Assembly: GCA_020026115.1 (NCBI GenBank)
Contig: JAHHQY010000002.1
Span: 1-64,000 of the forward strand
Direction of reading: 5' to 3'
Length of the DNA stretch: 64,000 bases
Source of the DNA: Actinobacillus sp.
Lineage (GTDB): Bacteria > Pseudomonadota > Gammaproteobacteria > Enterobacterales > Pasteurellaceae
The stretch's first letter is position 1. Every line of letters starts with the position of its first letter. Positions 49,560-57,942 of this stretch are shown here, one piece after another. The translations under genes were made by a program, and so were the position numbers. The notes beneath the pieces are model-generated. The model had not been told where the DNA came from. It worked only from the letters and a program-made list of their open reading frames with translations, and ran no database searches.

Positions 49560-50630
49560 ATGAAAAAATTAATTAATGCTGTTGAAAACGTGTTAAACGA
49601 ACAAATGCAAGGTTTTATCGCTGTTCATCCTGAATGTGAATTGCACACCGACCCTGTTTTCATTACGCGTAAAGGCGCGCCTTTTGCAGATAAAGTCGCC
49701 TTAATTTCAGGAGGCGGAAGCGGGCATGAACCTATGCATGCTGGCTTTGTTGGTAAAGGAATGCTTTGTGCCGCTTGCCCTGGTGAAATTTTTACCTCGC
49801 CAACCCCCGATCAAATGCTCAGTTGCGCTTTAACTGTGGACAGTGGCGCTGGTGTTTTATTTTTAGTCAAAAATTACACGGGCGATGTGCTTAATTTTGA
49901 AACCGCAACCGAACTTTTCGCTGACACTTCCGCTCAAGTTGCCTTTGTCTTAGTCGATGACGATGTTGCCGTAAAAGATAGTCTTTACACCGCAGGCCGT
50001 CGTGGCGTAGCCAATACCGTTTTAATGGAAAAATTACTTGGTGCTGCCGCAGAACAAGGTTATGCCTTAGCTGAGTTAGAAGCTCTTGGTCAAAAACTCA
50101 ATAATCATGGTTATTCCATTGGTGTTGCTCTCAATGCTTGTACGGTTCCTGCTGCGGGAAAACCTTCCTTTGAATTAGCTGAAAATGAAATGGAATTTGG
50201 CGTAGGTATTCACGGTGAACCGGGGATTGAACGCCGTCCTTATGAAAATCTTGATCGCACCGTAGAACAAATGTTCCAAACCTTAATTGAAAACGGCCCT
50301 TATGAACGCAAACTACGCCGTTGGAATCGAGAAGATAATAGCTGGCTAGAAGAAACTGTGGCTAAACCTTCTTTACAAAAAGGCGATCGCGTCATTGCTT
50401 TAGTCAATAATTTAGGCGCTGTACCGCTTTCCGAACTTTACGGGGTTTACCATAAATTACAACAATGTTGTGACGATTTTGGTTTAGTCATCGAACGCAA
50501 ATTAGTAGGCTCTTATTGTACGTCGTTAGATATGCAAGGTTTTTCCATTACCTTATTAAAAGTTGATGATAAAGACTTAGCTCTTTGGGATTTCCCTGTG
50601 AATACACCTGCCTTGCGTTGGGGTGAATAA
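49560..50630 (+). CDS. dhaK: PTS-dependent dihydroxyacetone kinase, substrate-binding subunit DhaK
   Basis: Binds dihydroxyacetone covalently and presents it to DhaL for phosphorylation. 356 residues (E. coli DhaK 356). The N-terminal ISGGGSGHEPMHAGFVGKGM and the block VGIHGEPGIERR, with the hemiaminal histidine, are the signature. The ATG at 49560 is chosen since AAGGAG lies 8 bases before it; a GTG one codon upstream is less likely. First gene of dhaKLM, giving dihydroxyacetone phosphate for glycolysis via the nearby-class enzymes Fba and Tal. Confidence 0.96.
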   Translation: MKKLINAVENVLNEQMQGFIAVHPECELHTDPVFITRKGAPFADKVALISGGGSGHEPMHAGFVGKGMLCAACPGEIFTSPTPDQMLSCALTVDSGAGVLFLVKNYTGDVLNFETATELFADTSAQVAFVLVDDDVAVKDSLYTAGRRGVANTVLMEKLLGAAAEQGYALAELEALGQKLNNHGYSIGVALNACTVPAAGKPSFELAENEMEFGVGIHGEPGIERRPYENLDRTVEQMFQTLIENGPYERKLRRWNREDNSWLEETVAKPSLQKGDRVIALVNNLGAVPLSELYGVYHKLQQCCDDFGLVIERKLVGSYCTSLDMQGFSITLLKVDDKDLALWDFPVNTPALRWGE

Positions 50631-50643
50631 ATTAGGAGTTATT

Positions 50644-51285
50644 ATGCAAATTTCTCAAGCCAGCATTTTACAATGGTTTAAAAATGCACAAAAAATTTTT
50701 AGCGAAAAACAAGCCTATTTAACCGAGCTTGATCGTGCAATTGGCGATGCGGACCATGGCTTAAATATGCAACGAGGTTTTAATAAAGTCGCAGAAAAAT
50801 TACCCACTGTGGCAGATAAAGACATCGGCACGATTTTCAAAACCGTGGGAATGACGCTTCTTTCGCAAGTAGGGGGCGCAAGTGGGCCTTTATTTGGAAC
50901 CTTTTTTTTAAAATCTGCACAAACCGCGCAAGGTAAAATGCAATTATCTCTTGCTGAGCTTTATCAAGCATTAAAAGCAGGAAGTGATGGCGTGATTATG
51001 CGAGGCCGTGCTGAATTACAAGATAAAACCATGTGCGATGTTCTTATTCCTGTTTTAGAGGATTTTGCACAAGGTTTAGAAAAAGGCGAAGATAATCTCG
51101 TTTTATTACAATCTTTAGCTGAAAACGCCAAGATTTATGCTGAAAAAACCATTCCTTTGCAAGCCAAAAAAGGACGGGCCAGCTACTTAAACGAACGCAG
51201 TATTGGCCATCAAGACCCTGGCGCAACTTCGGTGAGTTATTTACTTCAAACCTTAGTACAAGCCGTGGAGGCGCAAAATGATTAA
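50644..51285 (+). CDS. dhaL: PTS-dependent dihydroxyacetone kinase, ADP-binding subunit DhaL
   Basis: Holds ADP as a cofactor and transfers phosphate from DhaM to dihydroxyacetone. 213 residues (E. coli 210). ELDRAIGDADHGLNMQRGF holds the magnesium-binding aspartates, VGGASGPLFGTFFL the nucleotide loop, and RASYLNERSIGHQDPGATS the C-terminal signature. The ATG at 50644 follows TAGGAG. It overlaps dhaM by 8 bases. Confidence 0.95.
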   Translation: MQISQASILQWFKNAQKIFSEKQAYLTELDRAIGDADHGLNMQRGFNKVAEKLPTVADKDIGTIFKTVGMTLLSQVGGASGPLFGTFFLKSAQTAQGKMQLSLAELYQALKAGSDGVIMRGRAELQDKTMCDVLIPVLEDFAQGLEKGEDNLVLLQSLAENAKIYAEKTIPLQAKKGRASYLNERSIGHQDPGATSVSYLLQTLVQAVEAQND

Positions 51286-51685
51286 CTTTGTTATCGTTTC
51301 TCATAGCGCTAAAATTGCCCAAGGCGTAAGCGAGCTTGCGCGTCAAATTGCCTCGCCAGAATGTTTAATTATTCCCGCGGGCGGAATTGATGATGCCAAA
51401 AATCCCATCGGCACAGATGCCGTTAAAATTATGCAAGCTATTGAAGAAGCCTTTAGCCCTGATGGCGTTTTGATTATGGTTGACCTTGGTAGCGCAATTT
51501 TAAGTGCTGAAACTGCCTTGGATTTACTTGAACCTTCTTTAGCTGAACATGTAAAAATTAGTCCCGCGCCTTTAGTTGAAGGTACGCTTGCTGCGGTAAT
51601 TTCTGCTTGCAGTGGCGATTCTATGGCCTGCGTTTTAGAGGAAGCGAACCAAGCGGCTAATCTAAAACTAGAAATGGTTTCTTAA
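51278..51685 (+). CDS. dhaM: PTS-dependent dihydroxyacetone kinase, phosphotransferase subunit DhaM (EIIA domain only)
   Basis: Mannose-type EIIA domain that receives phosphate from HPr and passes it to the ADP in DhaL. 135 residues, with the phospho-accepting His 9 in FVIVSHSAKIAQG, and MVDLGSAILSAETALDLL. E. coli DhaM (472) also carries HPr- and EI-like domains; those are absent here, so the protein depends on the general PTS proteins, as in Gram-positive bacteria. The gene overlaps dhaL and ends at a strong terminator. Confidence 0.93.
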   Translation: MINFVIVSHSAKIAQGVSELARQIASPECLIIPAGGIDDAKNPIGTDAVKIMQAIEEAFSPDGVLIMVDLGSAILSAETALDLLEPSLAEHVKISPAPLVEGTLAAVISACSGDSMACVLEEANQAANLKLEMVS

Positions 51686-51686
51686 C

Positions 51687-51724
51687 AAAAAAGCCTTAAG
51701 CCTCTTAGCGCTTAAGGCTTTTAT
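51687..51724 (+). terminator. dhaKLM terminator
   Basis: Twelve-base stem AAAAGCCTTAAG / CTTAAGGCTTTT (51689-51700, 51711-51722). Confidence 0.88.
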
Positions 51725-51814
51725 AAAAATTTCTTTCTTAATTGCTGAAAATCTTTATACTTATTCTTTTCTACTGCTAAGTACGTAATTTATGTATTAC
51801 ACATGGAGGAAACA

Positions 51815-52294
51815 ATGTCTAATGCAACTCAAGAAGAAAGACGCCAAAAACTTCGTCAAGCTGCACAATTAGAGACCAATAGCCTTATTCAGTATATTGT
51901 GAATAATCACCATCGTTATGAAGAACAATTGCTTGAAGATTGCGATGCAGATTTAATTAAATTATTAGAAGACATTCCTAATAATTCGGCGTTGATTGAT
52001 TTATACGCAACCTTTCATCAATTAAAACAAGATTTAATTCCACATTTTCTCCATGAAGAAGAAGGGCTTTATCCTAAAGTTTTAGCTGGTGAAAAAGTCG
52101 ATTGGGAGGTGTTAAATGAAGAACATATGAACACCGCTTTTTTATTAAACATTCTCGGTAAAAAAATTGACACTTTGCAACAAAGCGAAGGCGATAACCC
52201 CGCGGTTCAAGTCGTTATTCAAAAATTAAGAACCTTTGGCGAAGACTTACATCACCATATGTTTTTAGAAAATATGGTTCTTTTCAAACGTTAA
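51815..52294 (+). CDS. Hemerythrin HHE-domain protein (YtfE-like, lacks ScdA N-domain)
   Basis: 159-residue, mostly helical protein with the pattern of di-iron ligands: NNHHRYEEQ, a central PHFLHEEEGLYP, EEHMNTAFLL, and FGEDLHHHMFLENMVLF. This is the hemerythrin domain of YtfE/ScdA iron-sulfur repair proteins, but the N-terminal ScdA domain with its cysteine pair is missing (E. coli YtfE 220). It probably acts in di-iron redox or nitric oxide stress. The ATG at 51815 follows GGAGGA; an in-frame ATG four codons earlier has no site. Single gene between the dhaKLM terminator and a repeat hairpin. Confidence 0.85.
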   Translation: MSNATQEERRQKLRQAAQLETNSLIQYIVNNHHRYEEQLLEDCDADLIKLLEDIPNNSALIDLYATFHQLKQDLIPHFLHEEEGLYPKVLAGEKVDWEVLNEEHMNTAFLLNILGKKIDTLQQSEGDNPAVQVVIQKLRTFGEDLHHHMFLENMVLFKR

Positions 52295-52312
52295 ACACTT
52301 ACTGGACAAATC

Positions 52313-52353
52313 ACTCGCACCGAAAATTGAGCTGACTTTTTTTCGGTGTGAGT
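52313..52353. repeat. Inverted pair of the ACTCGCACCGAAAA repeat between the hemerythrin gene and recA
   Basis: ACTCGCACCGAAAA (52313-52326) and TTTTCGGTGTGAGT (52340-52353, one change). The stem is followed by TTCATTTTTTC on the plus strand, so it probably ends the upstream transcript. Confidence 0.88.
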
Positions 52354-52437
52354 TTCATTTTTTCACTACATTTTGCATAAAAATTTTTTCTTTTTGCGAG
52401 CAAAATCACAAACTCACAAGTTCCATAAAAAAATTGC

Positions 52438-52466
52438 TTGATACTGTATATCAATACAGTTATATT
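52438..52466 (+). promoter_or_regulatory. recA promoter with LexA (SOS) box
   Basis: TTGATA (52438-52443), 17-base spacer, TATATT (52461-52466). The spacer is filled by a perfect SOS box CTGT-ATATCAAT-ACAG (52444-52459), so LexA would block the promoter directly. Confidence 0.9.
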
Positions 52467-52519
52467 ATGCGCAATTTAAACGCTCGTTTTAATAATAATT
52501 CCACATAAAAAGGTGACAT

Positions 52520-53584
52520 ATGGCAACAGCAGACGATAAAGCAAAAGCACTCGAAGCCGCATTAGGGCAAATTGAAAAACAATTTGGTAAAGGGTCCATT
52601 ATGCGTTTGGGCGAAACGCAAAATTTAGATATTGAATCCGTTTCCACAGGCTCTTTAGGCTTAGATATTGCCTTAGGAATTGGCGGTTTACCAATGGGGC
52701 GTATCGTTGAAATTTTTGGCCCTGAATCTTCAGGTAAAACAACCTTAACCCTTTCTGTTATTGCACAAGCACAAAAAGAAGGGAAAACCTGTGCGTTTAT
52801 CGATGCCGAACATGCGCTTGACCCTATTTATGCCGCCAATCTTGGCGTAGATGTTAAAAATTTACTCGTTTCTCAACCTGATAATGGCGAACAAGCCTTA
52901 GAAATTTGTGATGCCTTAGTTCGCTCTGGTGCTGTTGATGTCGTTATTGTGGACTCCGTTGCGGCCTTAACTCCAAAAGCTGAAATTGAAGGCGATATGG
53001 GCGATTCTCACGTTGGTTTACAAGCTCGTTTAATGTCACAAGCCCTACGCAAACTGACTGGACAAATTAAAAACTCTAACTGCTTAGTCGTTTTCATCAA
53101 CCAAATTCGTATGAAAATTGGCGTGATGTTTGGTAACCCTGAAACCACAACTGGTGGTAATGCGCTTAAATTCTACTCTTCTGTACGTTTAGATATTCGC
53201 CGTATTGGTGCTGTGAAAAATGGCGATGAAATTATCGGTAATGAAACTCGCGTGAAAGTAGTGAAAAACAAAGTCGCACCACCGTTCCGTCAAGTGGAAT
53301 TCCAAATTTTATATGGCGAAGGCATTTGTAAAACAGGTGAGTTAATTGATCTTGGCGTGAAACAAAAACTTATCAATAAAGCTGGTGCTTGGTTCTCTTA
53401 TGAGGGTGAAAAAATTGGTCAAGGTAAAAACAACGCTAAAAAATGGTTACTTGATCACCCTGAAAAAATGGCTGAATTGGAAGCAAAATTACGCGCCGAA
53501 TTATTAGCTAATCCTGATCAAGCGTTATTAGGTAGCGCAAGTGATGATGAAGAAAGCGTAAACGATGTAGACGAAAACGCTTAA
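52520..53584 (+). CDS. recA: Recombinase RecA
   Basis: Strand-exchange ATPase and LexA co-protease, 354 residues (E. coli 353). Walker [12 protein letters not shown] (about 66-76), Walker [19 protein letters not shown], and L2 loop [27 protein letters not shown] are intact, with an acidic C-terminus ([14 protein letters not shown]). AAGGTG stands before the ATG. recX follows. RecA is also needed to integrate DNA taken up by transformation. Confidence 0.98.
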   Translation: MATADDKAKALEAALGQIEKQFGKGSIMRLGETQNLDIESVSTGSLGLDIALGIGGLPMGRIVEIFGPESSGKTTLTLSVIAQAQKEGKTCAFIDAEHALDPIYAANLGVDVKNLLVSQPDNGEQALEICDALVRSGAVDVVIVDSVAALTPKAEIEGDMGDSHVGLQARLMSQALRKLTGQIKNSNCLVVFINQIRMKIGVMFGNPETTTGGNALKFYSSVRLDIRRIGAVKNGDEIIGNETRVKVVKNKVAPPFRQVEFQILYGEGICKTGELIDLGVKQKLINKAGAWFSYEGEKIGQGKNNAKKWLLDHPEKMAELEAKLRAELLANPDQALLGSASDDEESVNDVDENA

Positions 53585-53595
53585 AATAATTTCGC

Positions 53596-53624
53596 CAAAA
53601 ACCACGCAACTGCGTGGTTTTCTT
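53596..53624 (+). terminator. recA terminator
   Basis: Stem AAAACCACGC / GCGTGGTTTT (53598-53607, 53612-53621) with tetraloop and T-rich tail; some read-through to recX is expected, as in other gammaproteobacteria. Confidence 0.82.
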
Positions 53625-53659
53625 TTACTTTTTCTTTTAACCAACCACTTTTTATACTC

Positions 53660-54157
53660 ATGCAAGAACTTGATCAACAACGCTTTCGCATTGCCCTTTC
53701 TTATGTGATGAATTTACTTTCGCGCCGAGAATATAGCGAGTTTGAAATTCGTTGCAAAATGCAAGAAAAAGACTTTACTCAAGAAGAAATTGAGCAAACG
53801 CTTCAACATTGCCAAGAACGTCATTGGCAAAGTGATGCACGTTTTTGTGAAAACTATCTGCGCCAACGAGCGCAAAAAGGTTATGGCCTACGTCGCATTC
53901 GACAAGAGCTGTTGCAATTAAAAGGCATCAAAGAAGAAACCTTAGAGCAAGTTTTACTTGAAGATGAATTAGAAATTAATTGGCAAAATATTGCGCTTAA
54001 AACCTTACGCAAAAAATTTCCTCATTTCCAAGAAGAACTTTCGCCTAAAATGAAACAAAAAATTTGGCAGTATATGTTTTCTCATGGTTTTAGCCATGAT
54101 GATTTTTCAGATTTTATCGGCAAAAATGATGAAGAAATTTGGGACTACTTTAGCTAA
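53660..54157 (+). CDS. recX: RecA regulator RecX
   Basis: Caps and inhibits RecA filaments; 165 residues (E. coli 166). The helical repeats LLSRREYSEFEIRCKMQEK, IEQTLQHCQERHWQSDARFCENYLRQRAQKGYGLRRIRQEL are typical. It is 75 bases downstream of recA behind the recA terminator. A degenerate copy of the dispersed repeat (53719-53730, codons SRRE) lies inside. Confidence 0.93.
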   Translation: MQELDQQRFRIALSYVMNLLSRREYSEFEIRCKMQEKDFTQEEIEQTLQHCQERHWQSDARFCENYLRQRAQKGYGLRRIRQELLQLKGIKEETLEQVLLEDELEINWQNIALKTLRKKFPHFQEELSPKMKQKIWQYMFSHGFSHDDFSDFIGKNDEEIWDYFS

Positions 54158-54239
54158 ATATTTTCTCTCGCACAGAAAATGCGACTTTTTTCTTAACAAT
54201 CGTTAAAATGATGTCATTTTTAACCATAAAGTAACCTCT

Positions 54240-55277
54240 ATGAATATTCTAATTATTGGCCCGTCATGGGTTGGGGATATGGTAATGTCCCAAAGCTTAT
54301 ACCAACGTTTAAAACAGTTATATCCACAATGTCAAATTGATGTGCTTGCGCCTAATTGGTGTAAACCGCTGTTAGCGCGTATGCCCGAAATTCGCCAAGC
54401 CATAACGATGCCCGTAGGGCATGGCAGTTTTGCCCTTGCTACCCGTTTTAAAATTGGAAAAAGTTTGCGTAATCAATATGATATGGCGATTGTTTTGCCT
54501 AATTCTTTAAAATCAGCTTTTATTCCTGTTTTTGCTCAAATTCCATTACGTCGTGGTTGGAAAGGCGAAAGTCGCTACTTTTTCCTGAATGATTTACGCC
54601 ACAACAAACAAGCCTACCCGATGATGGTTCAGCGTTATGTGGCGTTAGCTTATGATAAAAAACAATGCCCTTCCGCACAAAATTTAACGATTCCAACGCC
54701 TTATTTAAAAGTCAATCAGGCTGAAATTTTGCAAACCAAACAACTTTTTGGGGAATATTTACAAAATGAACAAGCACGAGCTGTTATTGGCTTTTGTCCT
54801 GGCGCAGAATTTGGTCCTGCAAAACGTTGGCCACATTTTCATTACGCTTCCTTAGCCCAAATGTTAATTGAAAAAGGTTTTGCTCTTCGCATTTTTGGTT
54901 CAGTGAAAGATAAAGATGTTGGCGATGAAATTAAGCAAAGTTTGCCTGAAAATTTACAAAAATTCTGCGTAAATTTAGCGGGGAAAACAAATTTAAATCA
55001 AGCTGTGGATTTAATTGCCGATTGCCAAGCCATCGTCACAAATGATAGCGGTTTAATGCATATTTCAGCGGCGGTGGGTCGCCCCTTAGTCGCTTTATAT
55101 GGCCCAACAAGCCCGACTTATACGCCCCCTCTTTCAGATAAAGCGGTAATTATTCGTTTAATTGAAGGTGGTTTAATTAAAATTCGCCAAGGCGAAGGCG
55201 AACACGGCTATCATCAAAGTTTAATTGATATTACGCCAGAAATGGTGTGGGAAAAACTTTCTCCCTTATTAGCTTAA
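54240..55277 (+). CDS. waaF: ADP-heptose:LPS heptosyltransferase II
   Basis: Adds the second heptose to the lipooligosaccharide inner core at the cytoplasmic face. 345 residues (E. coli 348), glycosyltransferase family 9. MNILIIGPSWVGDMVMSQSLY, PGAEFGPAKRWP and IVTNDSGLMHISAAVGRP are the signature blocks. Preceded by TAACC and a weak ribosome binding site. A repeat-pair terminator follows. It is not linked to other LOS genes in the window. Confidence 0.95.
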   Translation: MNILIIGPSWVGDMVMSQSLYQRLKQLYPQCQIDVLAPNWCKPLLARMPEIRQAITMPVGHGSFALATRFKIGKSLRNQYDMAIVLPNSLKSAFIPVFAQIPLRRGWKGESRYFFLNDLRHNKQAYPMMVQRYVALAYDKKQCPSAQNLTIPTPYLKVNQAEILQTKQLFGEYLQNEQARAVIGFCPGAEFGPAKRWPHFHYASLAQMLIEKGFALRIFGSVKDKDVGDEIKQSLPENLQKFCVNLAGKTNLNQAVDLIADCQAIVTNDSGLMHISAAVGRPLVALYGPTSPTYTPPLSDKAVIIRLIEGGLIKIRQGEGEHGYHQSLIDITPEMVWEKLSPLLA

Positions 55278-55285
55278 GTTAAGCT

Positions 55286-55318
55286 CTCGCGCCGAAATTT
55301 TTCTTTTTTTCGGCGCGA
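55286..55318. repeat. Inverted pair of the CTCGCGCCGAAA repeat, waaF terminator
   Basis: CTCGCGCCGAAA (55286-55297) and TTTTCGGCGCGA (55307-55318) form a stem 8 bases after the waaF stop, followed by ATGTTTTTAATTTT. Confidence 0.88.
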
Positions 55319-55324
55319 ATGTTT

Positions 55325-55570
55325 TTAATTTTGCCCTTTTTGAACCCAATATTGAAAAGGTATTTTTTCCGTTTGGCTTTGCAATAATTGATGATCCATA
55401 AATTGGCAAAAACTTGGAATATCGCGCACTGTTGCAGGATCATCGGCGATAATAAGTAGCACTTCCCCTGCGTTCATTTTACGAATCGTTTTGCGCACTA
55501 ACATCACCGGCTCAGGACAACGCAAACCTAGCGCATTAAGTTCTTGCTGAATTTCAATTCCCATACTCAT
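55325..55570 (-). CDS. tusA: Sulfur carrier protein TusA (SirA)
   Basis: Accepts persulfide sulfur from IscS and passes it on for 2-thiouridine modification of tRNA. 81 residues (E. coli 81). The catalytic Cys 18 is in [38 protein letters not shown] is the second signature. The start at 55568-55570 gives the family length. Divergent from yigZ. Confidence 0.94.
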   Translation of the reverse strand: MSMGIEIQQELNALGLRCPEPVMLVRKTIRKMNAGEVLLIIADDPATVRDIPSFCQFMDHQLLQSQTEKIPFQYWVQKGQN

Positions 55571-55637
55571 TCTCTCTTAATTTAAAATTTGCGTATAATA
55601 GCCCTCATTAAAATTTCGGTCAAAATTTTACACTTTT

Positions 55638-56249
55638 ATGCAATATTTTATTCCTAAACACACGGTGATTTTTGAAGAAGAAATTAAAAAAAGCCGTTTT
55701 ATTACTTATATCGCCCACACAGAAAATTTAGAAGAAGCCAAAGATTTTTGGCAACAAGTACGCCTGCAACATCCCAATGCGAACCACCATTGCTGGGCAA
55801 CGATTGCCGGCGCGCCAACTTATTCTCAAGCCTTTGGCTTTTCCGATGATGGCGAACCTTCTGGAACAGCGGGTAAACCAATGTTTTCTTGTTTACAAGG
55901 CAGTGGTTTAGGCGAAGTTTCTGCGGTCGTTGTGCGTTATTTTGGGGGCGTTTTATTAGGTACAGGTGGCTTAGTGCGTGCTTATACAAGTGGTGTTCAA
56001 CAAGCCTTACAGCAAGTGGAAAAGCAACTTAAAATAGAACGTAAAAGTTTTTATTTAACTTGCGATTATCATCAAATTAACTTGGTACAAAATTTATGTG
56101 CTAAATTTGACGTGGTGATTAACTCGCAAGATTTCCAAGCGCAAGTACAGTTTGAGTTGGCGATAAGTAATGATAAACTGCCGGCTTTTACACAAGCGTT
56201 GAAAGAAAATTCTAGTGGGCAACTTTGTTTAAGCGCCACGCCTTTTTAA
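55638..56249 (+). CDS. yigZ: IMPACT / YigZ family protein
   Basis: 203 residues (E. coli YigZ 204). N-terminal IMPACT domain with KSRFITYIAHTENLEEA, HHCWATIAG, and GFSDDGEPSGTAGKPM, then VVVRYFGGVLLGTGGLVRAY. The C-terminal DUF1949 is ferredoxin-like. The exact biochemical role is unknown; it relates to the eukaryotic translation regulator IMPACT. It is 21 bases upstream of trkH and likely co-transcribed. Confidence 0.93.
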   Translation: MQYFIPKHTVIFEEEIKKSRFITYIAHTENLEEAKDFWQQVRLQHPNANHHCWATIAGAPTYSQAFGFSDDGEPSGTAGKPMFSCLQGSGLGEVSAVVVRYFGGVLLGTGGLVRAYTSGVQQALQQVEKQLKIERKSFYLTCDYHQINLVQNLCAKFDVVINSQDFQAQVQFELAISNDKLPAFTQALKENSSGQLCLSATPF

Positions 56250-56270
56250 CGTGAACTAAAGAGAATTTCC

Positions 56271-57737
56271 GTGCAAATTTTATCTGTTTTACGCATTGTT
56301 GGCATTTTAATTATGGGTTTTTCTGGGGTGATGCTCATTCCCGCGACGGTCGCTTTAATTTATAACGACGGCGGTGGTAAAACCTTTATGCAATCCTTCG
56401 CCATTTTTTTAGCCCTCGGTACAACCTTATGGTGGTTTTGTCACAATCATAAAGAACGTCTGCGCGCGCGCGATGGTTTTTTAATTGTTGTCGCCTTTTG
56501 GGTGGTACTTGGCATGCTAGGCGCTGTGCCTTTTTTGCTTTCTGAACATCTTAATTTAACCCTTAATTCTGCGCTTTTTGAATCTTTTTCTGGCTTTACA
56601 ACTACGGGCGCCACCATTTTAACGGAACTTGATAGCCTACCGCATGCGATTTTGTTTTATCGCCAAATGATGAATTGGTTCGGTGGTATGGGGATTATCG
56701 TTTTAATGGTTGCCGTTTTACCGCTTTTAGGCGTAGGGGGAAACCAGATTTATCATGCCGAATCATCTGGTGTTGAAGGAAAAAATGACAAAATTCGCCC
56801 TCGTATTGCAGAAGTCGCAAAACTTTTATGGCTTTGTTATTTTGCTTTTACTGTTATTTGTGCCATCGCTTATTATCTTTCCGGAATGAGCGCCTTTGAT
56901 GCCATCGCGCATAGTTTTTCCACGCTTTCTAATGGTGGTTTTTCCACACATAATGACAGCTTAGGCTATTTTAACAGTTGGTCCATTTACTTAATTTCCG
57001 CCTTTTTTATGCTATTAGGTGGGGTGAATTTTAATTTGCATATCGCCGCTTTAAGCCAATTCCCACGCAAAACAACCATCACAACCTATTGGAAAGACGC
57101 AGAATTTCGCTTTTTTGTCTTTTTACAAGGAGCATTTATTGTTATTTTCGCGCTCGGTTTGTACATCAATTATCATGGTATGAGCTTAATTGAATCCTTT
57201 GTAAAAAGTTCTGTTCAAGTGTCTTCCATGGCTATGAATTCAGGCTACACCATTTTTAATATTGATGACCTTCCGCCTTTTATGTCTATGCTGTTAGTTT
57301 TTGCTTGTATTTTAGGGGGTTGCGCGGGGTCTTCTGCAGGGGGGTTAAAAATGATTCGCGTGCTGGTTTTATGGCTACAAAGTAAACGTGAACTTTTAAT
57401 GCTGATTCACCCTAATATTATTCATCCCGTTAAACTTGGGGACAACGTTGTACCTCGCCGAGCTTTAGAAAATATTTGGGCGTTTTTAATTGTCTATATT
57501 TTAGTTTTTTGGGCTTCTGTTTTTGCCGCAATTTTATGTGGTATGAATGGTTTTGACGCCATTGGCGCGGTGCTTTCAACCATTACAAATACCGGCCCAG
57601 GCTTAGGTTCTACAAGCCAAAATTTCGCAGGCGTACCGGATTCATCTAAATTAGTTTTTTCTTTTGTCATGGTGGCAGGACGTTTAGAATTTTACTCGCT
57701 TATTGTTGTCTTTATGCCGGCTTTCTGGCAAAAATAA
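56271..57737 (+). CDS. trkH: Potassium uptake protein TrkH
   Basis: Channel-like subunit of the Trk K+ uptake system in the inner membrane; 488 residues (E. coli TrkH 483). The four pore loops each with a filter glycine are [35 protein letters not shown] and [12 protein letters not shown]. The intramembrane-loop region [19 protein letters not shown] is present. The start is GTG at 56271, behind AGAGAA. TrkA, the regulatory partner, is not in the window. Confidence 0.96.
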   Translation: MQILSVLRIVGILIMGFSGVMLIPATVALIYNDGGGKTFMQSFAIFLALGTTLWWFCHNHKERLRARDGFLIVVAFWVVLGMLGAVPFLLSEHLNLTLNSALFESFSGFTTTGATILTELDSLPHAILFYRQMMNWFGGMGIIVLMVAVLPLLGVGGNQIYHAESSGVEGKNDKIRPRIAEVAKLLWLCYFAFTVICAIAYYLSGMSAFDAIAHSFSTLSNGGFSTHNDSLGYFNSWSIYLISAFFMLLGGVNFNLHIAALSQFPRKTTITTYWKDAEFRFFVFLQGAFIVIFALGLYINYHGMSLIESFVKSSVQVSSMAMNSGYTIFNIDDLPPFMSMLLVFACILGGCAGSSAGGLKMIRVLVLWLQSKRELLMLIHPNIIHPVKLGDNVVPRRALENIWAFLIVYILVFWASVFAAILCGMNGFDAIGAVLSTITNTGPGLGSTSQNFAGVPDSSKLVFSFVMVAGRLEFYSLIVVFMPAFWQK

Positions 57738-57748
57738 TCTTCTGCTCT

Positions 57749-57786
57749 GCCGATAATTTCTCTTAAAATATTATCGGCGTGTTTTT
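57749..57786 (+). terminator. trkH terminator
   Basis: Stem GCCGATAAT / ATTATCGGC (57749-57757, 57770-57778) followed by GTGTTTTT. Confidence 0.82.
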
Positions 57787-57803
57787 ATGCTTTTTACTTA
57801 AAA

Positions 57804-57825
57804 AAATGATAGATCGATCACATTT
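57804..57825 (+). promoter_or_regulatory. CRP-like site upstream of yjjI
   Basis: TGATA-GATCGA-TCACA (57807-57822) is an 8 of 10 match to the CRP core. It lies about 130 bases before yjjI and about 60 bases before the start point expected from TATATT (57862-57867). Confidence 0.55.
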
Positions 57826-57902
57826 TTTCTTTTCAGCTCTTCTTCTTTTACTAAAAAGCACTATATTGCAGCTAACTTTTATTGCTCGCTGAAAAACGAA
57901 AA

Positions 57903-57914
57903 TTCGGTGCGAGT
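57903..57914 (-). repeat. Single copy of the repeat in the yjjI leader
   Basis: TTCGGTGCGAGT (A dialect) 29 bases before the yjjI ATG; no partner. Confidence 0.85.
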
Positions 57915-57942
57915 TGTTATTTCATTATCGAAGGAGTTTATT

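Noticed and set aside
53492..53501. ACGCGCCGAA in recA as a repeat copy
   Set aside because: The codons encode the ordinary RecA residues LRAEL and the first bases of the element do not match.
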